From NCBI GenBank assembly GCA_945869935.1, contig CAMBSA010000169.1:1-5322 (forward strand): a stretch of 5,322 nucleotides of DNA, given 5' to 3'. The notes below the pieces were generated by a model. That model had not been told where the DNA came from. It made no database searches and saw only the letters and a list, made by a program, of their open reading frames with translations. Both the position numbers and the translations under genes were made by a program. Positions 1 through 5,289 of this stretch are shown piece by piece. Within the stretch, counting starts at the first letter, position 1. Every line of letters starts with the position of its first letter. This DNA comes from Bordetella parapertussis (GTDB lineage Bacteria; Pseudomonadota; Gammaproteobacteria; Burkholderiales; SG8-39).

Positions 1-728
1 GGCCAACGTCGGCACACTCGGCAGCAGGGGCGAGCGCTTGGGGGCGCCGATCGCAAGTGCACGCACCCGGCCGTCGCGGATGTGGCCGAGCAGGCCGGGT
101 GGTGTAGCGATCGTCACGCCTACTTCGCCCGCAACAGCAGCAGCGACCGCGGGCGCACCGCCCTTTTAGGGCACGTGCGTGAGCTTGATGCCTATCCGCT
201 GGTTGAGCGCCTCGAAGTTGAGATGCGGCATGCTGCCGATGCCGTAGCTTGCGTAATTGATGGTGTCGGGCTTTGCCCTGGCAAGCCTGATCAGGTCATC
301 CAGCGTGATGGCGCCGACGGCGGCATTGGCCGCCAGTACGTAGGCCCCCACGGTCGCGATGCCGATGTAATTCAGATCCCGGGTGGGATCGTAGGCGAGC
401 TTCTGTACAGGCTCGGGTTGATGCCGAGTGCGCCGCGGTCGGTGAGAAGCAGCGTGTAGCCGTCGGGTGTGGATTTGGCGACCGCGTCGGTTCCGACGCT
501 GCCGTTCGCGCCGGCGCGGTTGTCCACCACCACCGTCTGGCCGTAGGCCTCCGAGAGTTTTTGCGCCACAGTTCGCGCGGTGAGATCGGCACCGGCCCCC
601 GGTGGGAACGCGACGATCATGCGCATCGGCCGGCTGGGGTAGTCCGTTTGTGCATGAAGCGCGGGTGCGACGAGGCCGAGCGCGACGAAAAGTGCAGCGG
701 CGAGGGGCGTGCGATGAATCAATGTCAT
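1..728 (-). pseudogene. Bug-family (TctC-like) periplasmic solute receptor, frameshifted and interrupted; 3' end outside window
   Basis: Bug receptors are periplasmic binding proteins that capture carboxylates or similar solutes, often for tripartite tricarboxylate transporters. The chosen start (ATG, 726-728) has a GAAGGA Shine-Dalgarno about 7 nt upstream and opens a signal peptide: MTLIHR, a hydrophobic stretch, then ALHA before QTDYPSRPMRM. Family landmarks follow: YPSRP, IVAFPPGAGAD, GQTVVVDNRAGANG and TPDGYTLLL. Two lesions break it. Near 403-405 one base is missing: the frame runs NPSLY and then shifts, with the true continuation KLAYDPTRDLNYIG one frame over, so the translated product stops at 372 after 118 residues. 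At 166-168 the Tyr codon expected in the family motif HVPYKGG is TAA (HVP-stop-KGGAP). Beyond it the frame stays readable to base 1 (GLLGHIRDGRVRALAIG, SPLLPSVPTLA). About 80 codons of a usual ~325-residue receptor should lie off the left edge. The rest is so well preserved that the decay is recent, or the lesions are sequencing errors. Confidence 0.88.
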
Positions 729-737
729 CGGGATTCC

Positions 738-826
738 TTCGAGCACGGCAATTTCGGTTACCCGGTCGGTGCGCGCCGACATGCCTGTGGTTTCCAGATC
801 GACGATGGCAAGACGGGCGCAAGCAT
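738..826 (-). pseudogene. 5' remnant of a DnaQ-like DEDDh 3'-5' exonuclease gene
   Basis: Directly upstream of the Bug start, and in the same frame as it, the minus strand reads RLAIVDLETTGM followed by DRVTEIAVLE. This is the Exo I signature of the DEDDh exonucleases (DNA polymerase III epsilon-like): the metal-binding Asp and Glu of D-x-E-T-T-G, then the D-x-I/V-T-E-I-A strand. Only this first ~30-residue segment is present. After the AVLE codons (ending at 738) the sequence passes straight into GIP and the Bug signal peptide, so Exo II, Exo III and the rest are absent. In this frame no start precedes the motif; an upstream TAA is at 837-839. An ATG at 824-826 would give MLAP-RLAIVDLETTG if one base were restored in the short C run near 815-818, so this end probably carries its own one-base deletion. 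The motif match is seen directly; the deletion history is inferred. Chance coding is unlikely given the unbroken motif. Confidence 0.75.
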
Positions 827-875
827 TCTCGGGATGTTACCTGCCGCACAAAAGACCATGAGCACCGGGCTGTTG

Positions 876-982
876 CAACGGGCCCCTAAAAGACAACGGG
901 CCCACGAGCTATTACGACGGGGCCCGAAAAGACAACGGGCCCACGAGCTATTACGACGGGGCCCCTAAAAGACAACGGGCCC
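876..982. repeat. Tandem array of a 39-40 bp unit derived from the phasin terminator arm
   Basis: The 10-mer CAACGGGCCC occurs four times in direct orientation, at 876-885, 894-903, 933-942 and 973-982, and once inverted at 988-997. The last three direct copies are spaced 39 and 40 bp apart. The 31 bases at 892-922 are repeated identically at 931-961. Each unit contains the arm, then ACGAGCTATTACGAC, then a G/C block and an A-rich stretch. The linkers differ slightly: CCCCTAAAAG in the first and third copies, CCCGAAAAG in the second. On the minus strand each unit reads GGGCCC, a 15-17 nt spacer, GGGCCCGTTG, then TCTTTT, so each could act as a further weak terminator. It lies between the phasin gene and the exonuclease/Bug remnants, and no reading frame in it looks coding. 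It is not a CRISPR array: the units abut with no unique spacers. Confidence 0.85.
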
Positions 983-997
983 CGAGAGGGCCCGTTG
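966..997 (-). terminator. Rho-independent terminator of the phasin gene
   Basis: On the minus strand, 48 nt after the phasin stop codon, a perfect 10-bp stem forms (CAACGGGCCC at 997-988 with GGGCCCGTTG at 982-973). It closes a five-base loop (TCTCG) and is followed at once by TCTTTTA. The stem is G+C-rich and the T tract is on the correct side for transcripts coming from the phasin gene. The 3' arm plus T tract is repeated twice more downstream, so the upstream arm could pair with any of three partners. Confidence 0.88.
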
Positions 998-1045
998 CTC
1001 ACACCAACAGAAGGAGGAGGAGGTCTGCAGGTGTGAAAAGCTTTG

Positions 1046-1582
1046 TTACGCAGCCTTTTTCTTGACTTCCTTGGCGACGCTCGAGGCGGCGCTGAAATTC
1101 GCTTCCGCGATTTCGGTCGCCTGCTTGGTCACCTTGGTGAGGCTGTCGTAGGCCGAGTTGGCCGCGGCGAGTGCGGACTTGACCGCGGCAACCGCGACGT
1201 CGGAGCCGGCCGGCGCGTTCTTCGCAACCTTGTCCAGCATGCTGACGACGTTCTTGTTGTACTCGGTGGCCTGGCCTTCGAACAGCTTGGTGACTTCGGC
1301 CTGTGTCTGGTTCGCCACGTCGTAGACGCTGCGCGAGTAGGCGAGGGCTTTTTCGATCGTCGGCTGGGCGACCGCGGCGTTGAGGTTCACCAGTTCCTGT
1401 ACATCCTTGACGCCAAGCAGCGCCTTGGTGTGGCCGATGCTCTCTTCGAAGATGGCCTTGGTGGTGTTGAAGTTCAGCGCGGAAAGACGCTCGAACGCGG
1501 CGAACTGCGCGTGCGCCAGCGCGATGACGGCTTCCATGCCTGCTTTGTTCGATGCCACAACTTGCTCGGGGGTAACGTACAT
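1046..1582 (-). CDS. phaP: Phasin family protein, PHA granule-associated (PhaP-type)
   Basis: Phasins coat intracellular polyhydroxyalkanoate granules, limiting coalescence and affecting granule size and number. The 178-residue product is typical in length and make-up: no signal peptide or membrane segment, predicted almost entirely helical, Ala-rich, with no Cys or Trp. It opens MYVTPEQVVASNKAGMEA, characteristic of the betaproteobacterial phasin family (Phasin_2 type domain, roughly residues 5-110, including FERLSALNFN and VKDVQELVNLN). The C-terminal part is amphipathic and ends in the basic KEVKKKAA. The start at 1580-1582 was chosen because AAAGGAG lies about 8 nt upstream; a longer frame to 1630 would give an atypical N-terminus (MFNSPPCRGK) and no such site. 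It is a single-gene unit with its own promoter (1676-1703) and terminator (966-997), divergent from the EamA gene at 1917. No phaC or phaA/B is in view, so the symbol rests on family resemblance only. Confidence 0.93.
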   Translation of the reverse strand: MYVTPEQVVASNKAGMEAVIALAHAQFAAFERLSALNFNTTKAIFEESIGHTKALLGVKDVQELVNLNAAVAQPTIEKALAYSRSVYDVANQTQAEVTKLFEGQATEYNKNVVSMLDKVAKNAPAGSDVAVAAVKSALAAANSAYDSLTKVTKQATEIAEANFSAASSVAKEVKKKAA

Positions 1583-1654
1583 GTCAAAGTCTCCTTTGGG
1601 TTTCCCGCGGCAAGGCGGGGAATTAAACAATCTTATCAGCGGATTCGCGATTTA

Positions 1655-1669
1655 TGTTGCGTCGCAACA
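1655..1669. promoter_or_regulatory. Probable PhaR-type operator at the phasin transcription start
   Basis: The perfect palindrome TGTTGC-GTC-GCAACA starts at the predicted phasin +1 and runs downstream from it. It contains the TGC-N3-GCA core. PhaR of Paracoccus and Rhodobacter is known to bind CTGC-N3/4-GCAG elements at phasin promoters, repressing until PHA accumulates. The palindrome is seen directly; assignment to PhaR is inferred from the gene it controls and the core motif. Confidence 0.62.
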
Positions 1670-1675
1670 AAACTG

Positions 1676-1703
1676 ATTCTACTGGAAAATCGCCCACTGT
1701 CAA
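1676..1703 (-). promoter_or_regulatory. Sigma-70 promoter of the phasin gene
   Basis: On the minus strand a perfect -35 box TTGACA (1703-1698) and a -10 box TAGAAT (1681-1676, five of six consensus bases) are separated by 16 bp. Transcription should begin near 1669, leaving a leader of about 87 nt before the phasin ATG. The box quality suggests a strong promoter that needs repression to be controlled, consistent with the palindromes on both sides. Confidence 0.8.
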
Positions 1704-1916
1704 GGGTTTATTCTGCGCTGCAGCAAAATCGCGGTTTTCCTAAAGTTTTAATAAAAACAAAGATTTGCGCCGGTCGAATGTGCTGTCGTGGCGCGTGTGC
1801 GTCCAGAAAGCGCAGAAATTTGTTGCGTCGTGCTGTTCCTGGTCAGCCTCCGGACACAATTCATTGAAATCAAACCATTCTGCGCCACGCTTCGGCGATT
1901 CTTCGGGATGTAACCG
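1704..1916. other. Remainder of the divergent intergenic region; no plus-strand promoter recognised
   Basis: Between the phasin promoter and the EamA gene at 1917, apart from the operator at 1713-1723, I see an A/T-rich block (about 1736-1760) and a second copy of TGTTGCGTCG (1821-1830). I see no convincing -35/-10 pair on the plus strand, no small gene with a plausible ribosome binding site, and no RNA gene. The promoter for the downstream plus-strand genes must lie here or nearby but is not recognisable by eye. Confidence 0.5.
1713..1723. promoter_or_regulatory. Probable second PhaR-type operator upstream of the -35 box
   Basis: CTGC-GCT-GCAG is an exact match to the CTGC-N3-GCAG element recognised by PhaR in alphaproteobacteria. 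It lies 9 bp upstream of the phasin -35 box, with its centre 56 bp from the centre of the palindrome at 1655-1669, so the promoter sits between two sites. An A/T-rich stretch follows (about 1736-1760). Binding by PhaR is inferred. Confidence 0.6.
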
Positions 1917-2819
1917 ATGAACGCTCCTGCGTCCACGCCCGGGTTCTGGATCCGGGCGACTCCGCTCCTGTTCGTGTTCCTCTGGAGCACTGGATTCATC
2001 GCGGCGAAGGCGGGCCTGCCGCATGCCGGGCCGATGACATTCCTGTTGTTGCGCTTCGCGCTGGTCGTGGCCCTGATGCTTCCGATCGCGCTCGTGTTCC
2101 GTGCGCCCTGGCCATCGACGCCGATGCAGTGGGTGCATATCGCGGTGGCGGGCTTGCTGGTGCAGGGCGGATACCTCGGCGGCGTGTTCTCAGCGATCCA
2201 CGCGGGCCTTGCGGCCGGTCTTGCAGCGCTCATCTGCGGTCTCCAGCCGATACTCACCGCCTTCATCGCGGCACCGGTGCTCGGCGAGCGCGTGACGCGG
2301 CGCCAGTGGACCGGTCTGCTCCTCGGGTTGGCGGGCGTTGCTCTGGTGCTCGAGCAGAAACTGGATTTTTCAGGCGCCTCGGTATTCAGCGTGGGCCTGG
2401 TGCTGGTGGCGCTTGTTTCGATTACCGTTGGGACGGTCTATCAAAAGCGGTTCTGCCCGACCTTCGACCTGCGCAGCGGATCGGTGATCCAGTTTGTTGC
2501 TGCCGCGCTTCTGCTGCTGCCGTTCGCGCTGCTGACCGAAACCTTGGCGGTGGAATGGACTCCGGCGTTCATGATCGCGCTGCTGCACCTCGTGCTGGTG
2601 CTCTCGATCGTGTCGATTTCGTTGCTTGCACTGATCATCCGTCGCGGTGCGGCAACGCAGGTGGCAAGCCTGTTCTATCTCACGCCACCTGTGACCGCAG
2701 TCGAGGCGTGGCTTCTTTTCGACGAGACACTTGGAGGCTGGGCACTTGCGGGCATGGTGCTCGCGGTGGCGGGTGTCGCGCTCGTCGTCAATCAGGGTAG
2801 ACAGCGCACGGAACGGTAA
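1917..2819 (+). CDS. EamA/DMT-superfamily transporter
   Basis: This is an inner-membrane drug/metabolite transporter of the ten-helix EamA type, a family usually exporting amino acids or other small metabolites. The substrate cannot be read from sequence. The 300-residue length fits two tandem EamA repeats (about residues 12-147 and 155-293). Ten hydrophobic segments are visible, near 12-31, 38-58, 71-92, 96-120, 128-147, 155-174, 188-207, 217-241, 246-268 and 273-293. Family signatures include LWSTGFIAAKAGL in helix 1, LGERVTRRQWTGLLLG before helix 5, and the matching LLFDETLGGWALAGM before helix 10. The ATG start at 1917 has only a weak GGGA about 8 nt upstream, but the membrane topology begins correctly from it. 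It diverges from the phasin gene and is followed after 55 bp by the thioesterase gene. It is clearly less similar to the two other EamA proteins here than they are to each other. Confidence 0.92.
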   Translation: MNAPASTPGFWIRATPLLFVFLWSTGFIAAKAGLPHAGPMTFLLLRFALVVALMLPIALVFRAPWPSTPMQWVHIAVAGLLVQGGYLGGVFSAIHAGLAAGLAALICGLQPILTAFIAAPVLGERVTRRQWTGLLLGLAGVALVLEQKLDFSGASVFSVGLVLVALVSITVGTVYQKRFCPTFDLRSGSVIQFVAAALLLLPFALLTETLAVEWTPAFMIALLHLVLVLSIVSISLLALIIRRGAATQVASLFYLTPPVTAVEAWLLFDETLGGWALAGMVLAVAGVALVVNQGRQRTER

Positions 2820-2822
2820 AAT
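2817..2822 (+). promoter_or_regulatory. Possible -10 element ahead of the thioesterase gene
   Basis: TAAAAT (five of six consensus bases) overlaps the TAA stop of the first EamA gene and would give a leader of roughly 45 nt for the gene at 2875. No properly spaced -35 box is present: the nearest resemblance, TAGACA at 2798-2803, is only 13 bp away. This is a weak call. Confidence 0.22.
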
Positions 2823-2874
2823 CGAGGCTCCCTGCGATCATGTTGTGCCCTTTTTTAATCCTCCCGCCAGCCCG

Positions 2875-3312
2875 ATGAGAAAACTTTTACCCCTGCATCG
2901 CAGCGAATTTCGCCATTTTCAGGCGATCCAGACGCGCTGGATGGACAACGACGCCTACCGGCATGTGAACAACGTCGTGTACTACTCCTACTTCGATACT
3001 GTCGTGAACGGCTATCTGATGTCGAAAGGCGTGCTCGACCTCGATGCGAGCGAGGTGATCGGGCTGGTGGTGGAGACGCGATGCAACTATTTCAGCCCGA
3101 TTGCATTTCCCGACACCGTGCATGCGGGCATGCGGGTGACGAATCTGGGCAATTCGAGTGTTCGCTACGAGGTGGGCATCTTCAGGCACGATGCGCAGCA
3201 GGCCTCAGCCCAGGGGCATTTCGTTCATGTGTATGTCGACCGGGCGAGTAACCGGCCTGTGCCGATTCCCGCCGCGGTGCGCGCCGTGCTCGAACCGCTG
3301 GTCGTGGCTTGA
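2875..3312 (+). CDS. Acyl-CoA thioesterase, 4-hydroxybenzoyl-CoA thioesterase (hotdog) family
   Basis: A 145-residue single-domain hotdog protein that should hydrolyse an acyl- or aroyl-CoA to the free acid and CoA in the cytoplasm. The defining motif is at residues 20-33, TRWMDNDAYRHVNN. It matches the R-[WY]-x-D-x-D-x-x-G/R-HVNN consensus, and Asp26 aligns with the catalytic Asp17 of Pseudomonas 4-hydroxybenzoyl-CoA thioesterase. The helix then reads VVYYSYFDTVVNGYL, followed by strands around VVETRCNYFSPIAFPDTV and SVRYEVGIF. There is no signal peptide. The frame is open further upstream, but that part overlaps the EamA gene and has no family resemblance, so ATG 2875 was taken although no clear Shine-Dalgarno precedes it (CTCCCGCCAGCCCG). 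That suggests weak initiation or coupling to the gene before. The exact acyl substrate is not deducible. Confidence 0.9.
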   Translation: MRKLLPLHRSEFRHFQAIQTRWMDNDAYRHVNNVVYYSYFDTVVNGYLMSKGVLDLDASEVIGLVVETRCNYFSPIAFPDTVHAGMRVTNLGNSSVRYEVGIFRHDAQQASAQGHFVHVYVDRASNRPVPIPAAVRAVLEPLVVA

Positions 3313-3372
3313 GTTCGCGGCGCAGGGTCGCCGGTCTGCGGTGTGCCCGATTGTGCGGGGGGCATTCGTCGT

Positions 3373-3388
3373 CGGTCGTGTGCGACCG
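3373..3388 (+). promoter_or_regulatory. Perfect hairpin/palindrome in the leader of the second EamA gene
   Basis: CGGTCG-TGTG-CGACCG is a perfect 6-bp inverted repeat with a four-base loop, ending 6 bases before the GAGG ribosome binding site (3395-3398). No T tract follows, so it is not an intrinsic terminator. It could be an operator or an RNA hairpin affecting initiation, or chance in GC-rich DNA. Confidence 0.3.
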
Positions 3389-3403
3389 GACTCCGAGGCG
3401 CTT

Positions 3404-4324
3404 ATGAATGAGCGCATACCACTGCAGTTGTATGTATTGCTCGCGATGCTCTCAGTAGTCTGGGGATGCAACTGGCCGATACTTAAGATCGTTCTTGGCG
3501 AAATGGCGCCGATGCATTTTCGCTCGTGGTGCCTCGGCGGGGGCGCGGTCGGACTCTCGGTGCTTGCGCTTGCCACGCGACAGTCGCTCGCGGTACCCAA
3601 GGGAGCCTGGCCCGCGTTGATTGCGGCGAGCCTGCTCAACGTCGGTGCGTGGAACATCTGCGTTGCGTTCGGCGTGCCACTGCTTGAGTCAGGGCGGGCT
3701 GCGATCCTGTCGTTCACCTTCCCGGTATGGGGCGTGATTGCGGGTGCGCTGATCGCCAACGAGTCGCTGACACGGCGCCGGGTCATCGGGGTGGCGCTCG
3801 GTCTTGCTGCGGTGCTGGTGCTCATCGGTGACGATCTCGCGGCACTCGGACGCTCGCCGCTTGGCGCATCGCTGATGCTCGGCGCGGCGATCGGCTGGGC
3901 GATAGGCACCGCAGTGATGAAACGCTGGCCGGTGCGCATGCCGGTGTTGTCCTATACCGCATGGCAGATCGGTATTCCAGCGATTCCGATCATCCTGATC
4001 GCGGCGTTCAACGAGCAGGGAAGCTTCAATCCGTTCTCGCTGTCGCTTTGGCCGATGCTCGGGGTTGCGTACAACGTGTTCATCTGCTTCGTGTTCTGTT
4101 ACTGGGCGTGGATGAAAGTTGCGACCAGTCTGCCGGTGGCGGTGTCTTCGCTCGGGACCTTGTTTGTTCCTGTCATCGGCCTGATCAGCGGCGCGTTGGT
4201 TCTCGGCGAACGGCCGCATCTGAGCGACTACATAGCGCTGGTGCTGGTGGTGACGTCGATGGCGGTGGTGCTCATGCCTGCGGATGTTTTTTCGCGTAGC
4301 TCGAGACGCGAGGTGGGAATGTGA
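3404..4324 (+). CDS. EamA/DMT-superfamily transporter, first of a tandem paralogous pair
   Basis: A 306-residue ten-helix inner-membrane transporter of the drug/metabolite superfamily, with unknown substrate and probable efflux. The ATG at 3404 follows GAGG with a 5-nt gap and places the first helix at residues 9-27 (VVWGCNWPILK); the frame extends upstream, but only through non-family sequence overlapping the thioesterase gene. Both EamA repeats are present. Landmarks are SGRAAILSFTFPVW near the end of helix 3/start of helix 4, GRSPLGASL at the repeat junction, WAIGTAVMKRWPV in helix 6, and VSSLGTLFVPVIGLISGALVLGERP covering helix 9. It resembles the next gene strongly: by eye 48 of about 98 aligned N-terminal residues are identical, with whole shared blocks (NWPI, SGRAAI, TFPVW, GRSP, ISGAL-LGERP). 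Its stop codon overlaps the start of that gene, implying co-translation. It lies 91 bp after the thioesterase gene. Confidence 0.92.
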   Translation: MNERIPLQLYVLLAMLSVVWGCNWPILKIVLGEMAPMHFRSWCLGGGAVGLSVLALATRQSLAVPKGAWPALIAASLLNVGAWNICVAFGVPLLESGRAAILSFTFPVWGVIAGALIANESLTRRRVIGVALGLAAVLVLIGDDLAALGRSPLGASLMLGAAIGWAIGTAVMKRWPVRMPVLSYTAWQIGIPAIPIILIAAFNEQGSFNPFSLSLWPMLGVAYNVFICFVFCYWAWMKVATSLPVAVSSLGTLFVPVIGLISGALVLGERPHLSDYIALVLVVTSMAVVLMPADVFSRSSRREVGM

Positions 4325-5232
4325 GCAACAAGGCGGAGACATCCACGCTGCCTGGATCGGTGATCTGGCTGCTCGTCGCCATGTCGCTTGTGTGGGGCGG
4401 CAACTGGCCGATCATGAAGCTGGTGATGGCTGAAATGCCGCCGCTTTCATTCCGTGCGTTCTGCTTGCTCATCGGCTCCGCAGGACTGTTCCTGATTGCC
4501 ATCGGGCGCGGAATATCGACCCGGGTACCGGAGGGGCAGTGGCCGAATCTCGTTACACAAGCGGTGCTCAACATGGCCGCCTGGAATGTTCTCGCGGTGT
4601 TTGGCCTGCGCTACATGGATTCGGGACGTGCGGCGATCATCGCCTACACCTTCCCGGTGTGGAGCACGCTTCTGTCGGTGTGGTGGCTGCGCGAGCCGCT
4701 GACCGTACGAAAGATCACCGGGCTAGTGCTCGGCATGGGCGGGATGGCCTTGCTTCTTGGCAGCGACATTGCCGCGGTCGGGCGTTCGCCCACGGGCGCG
4801 TTGCTGCTGAGTGCATCCGCGGTCTGCTGGGCGGTGGGGACGGTGGTGATGAAAAAGCGGCCGGTGGGACTGTCGCCCCTGCCGCTTGCCGCCTGGCAGG
4901 TGTTCATCGCGTCGATCGCCTTGAGTGCGGGCGCCCTTATTTTCGAGAACGGCCCTTATCATCCGTTCGGCCTGTCGCCCGGGCCGATGTTCGGCGTGCT
5001 CTACAACGCAATGGGCTCGTTCGTGTTCTGCAACTGGGCCTGGTTCAAGATCGCCAATTCTTCCTCGCCGAGCGTGTCGTCGCTGTCCACGCTGATCATC
5101 CCGGTGGTGGGTGTCATCTCGGGTGCACTGTTGCTTGGCGAGCGCCCCGCTCCGACCGATCTCGCGGCGCTGGCACTGGTCATCGCGGCTCTCGCCACGG
5201 TGATACTGCCACCCCGTAAAGCGCGTCGCTAG
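4321..5232 (+). CDS. EamA/DMT-superfamily transporter, second of a tandem paralogous pair
   Basis: A 303-residue ten-helix EamA-type inner-membrane transporter; substrate unknown. It starts with GTG at 4321, sharing GTGA with the stop of the preceding gene. A GAGGTGG purine block at 4310-4316, inside the end of that gene, serves as ribosome binding site. This 4-bp overlap is typical of translational coupling. The protein shows LVWGGNWPIMK in helix 1 (residues 23-33), SGRAAIIAYTFPVW, LREPLTVRKITGLVLG, the repeat junction GRSPTGALLL, WAVGTVVMKKRPVG, and VSSLSTLIIPVVGVISGALL with LGERPAP near the end. It ends in a short basic tail (PPRKARR), which by the positive-inside rule fits a cytoplasmic C-terminus. 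It is a diverged duplicate of the gene before it. EamA proteins already contain both halves in one chain, so an obligate heterodimer is not required; two related exporters with different preferences are equally possible. Confidence 0.92.
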   Translation: MSNKAETSTLPGSVIWLLVAMSLVWGGNWPIMKLVMAEMPPLSFRAFCLLIGSAGLFLIAIGRGISTRVPEGQWPNLVTQAVLNMAAWNVLAVFGLRYMDSGRAAIIAYTFPVWSTLLSVWWLREPLTVRKITGLVLGMGGMALLLGSDIAAVGRSPTGALLLSASAVCWAVGTVVMKKRPVGLSPLPLAAWQVFIASIALSAGALIFENGPYHPFGLSPGPMFGVLYNAMGSFVFCNWAWFKIANSSSPSVSSLSTLIIPVVGVISGALLLGERPAPTDLAALALVIAALATVILPPRKARR

Positions 5233-5289
5233 GCGGCCAGGCAGCACGCTTCTTACTGCGCGTGTATCGATCGCAACCGGGGAACTCGA

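Noticed and set aside
161..172. CCCTAAAAGGGC at the Bug stop codon resembles the CCCCTAAAAG linker of the tandem array, hinting at a dispersed element.
   Set aside because: The shared stretch is only about nine bases, and the surrounding Bug codons align with the family without any insertion, so a single-base change explains it.
166..849. Long minus-strand frame of 227 codons as one intact protein.
   Set aside because: Only its last part (after about 403) is real receptor sequence; the first two thirds are Arg-rich shadow of the correct Bug frame. The open length results from the frameshift.
876..997. Short tandem repeats as a possible CRISPR array or transposon end.
   Set aside because: Units abut with no unique spacers, and the repeated core is the terminator arm. 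No transposase gene or paired terminal inverted repeats lie around it.
1043..1867. Long open frame on the plus strand opposite the phasin gene (274 codons).
   Set aside because: It is the antisense shadow of the phasin gene and its promoter region. The minus-strand frame matches the phasin family and has a good ribosome binding site, promoter and terminator.
2841..2860. TTTTTT run at 2851-2856 as an intrinsic terminator between the first EamA gene and the thioesterase gene.
   Set aside because: No stem of useful length precedes the T run.
3205..3939. Long minus-strand frame opposite the thioesterase and second EamA genes.
   Set aside because: It is low-complexity Arg/Ala/Thr/Ser/Pro-rich shadow sequence typical of GC-rich antisense frames, and the plus strand has clear family motifs.
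5233..5289. Possible bidirectional terminator between the convergent genes.
   Set aside because: Only 4-5 bp imperfect pairings with long loops are present (CACGC with GCGTG), and no T tract.
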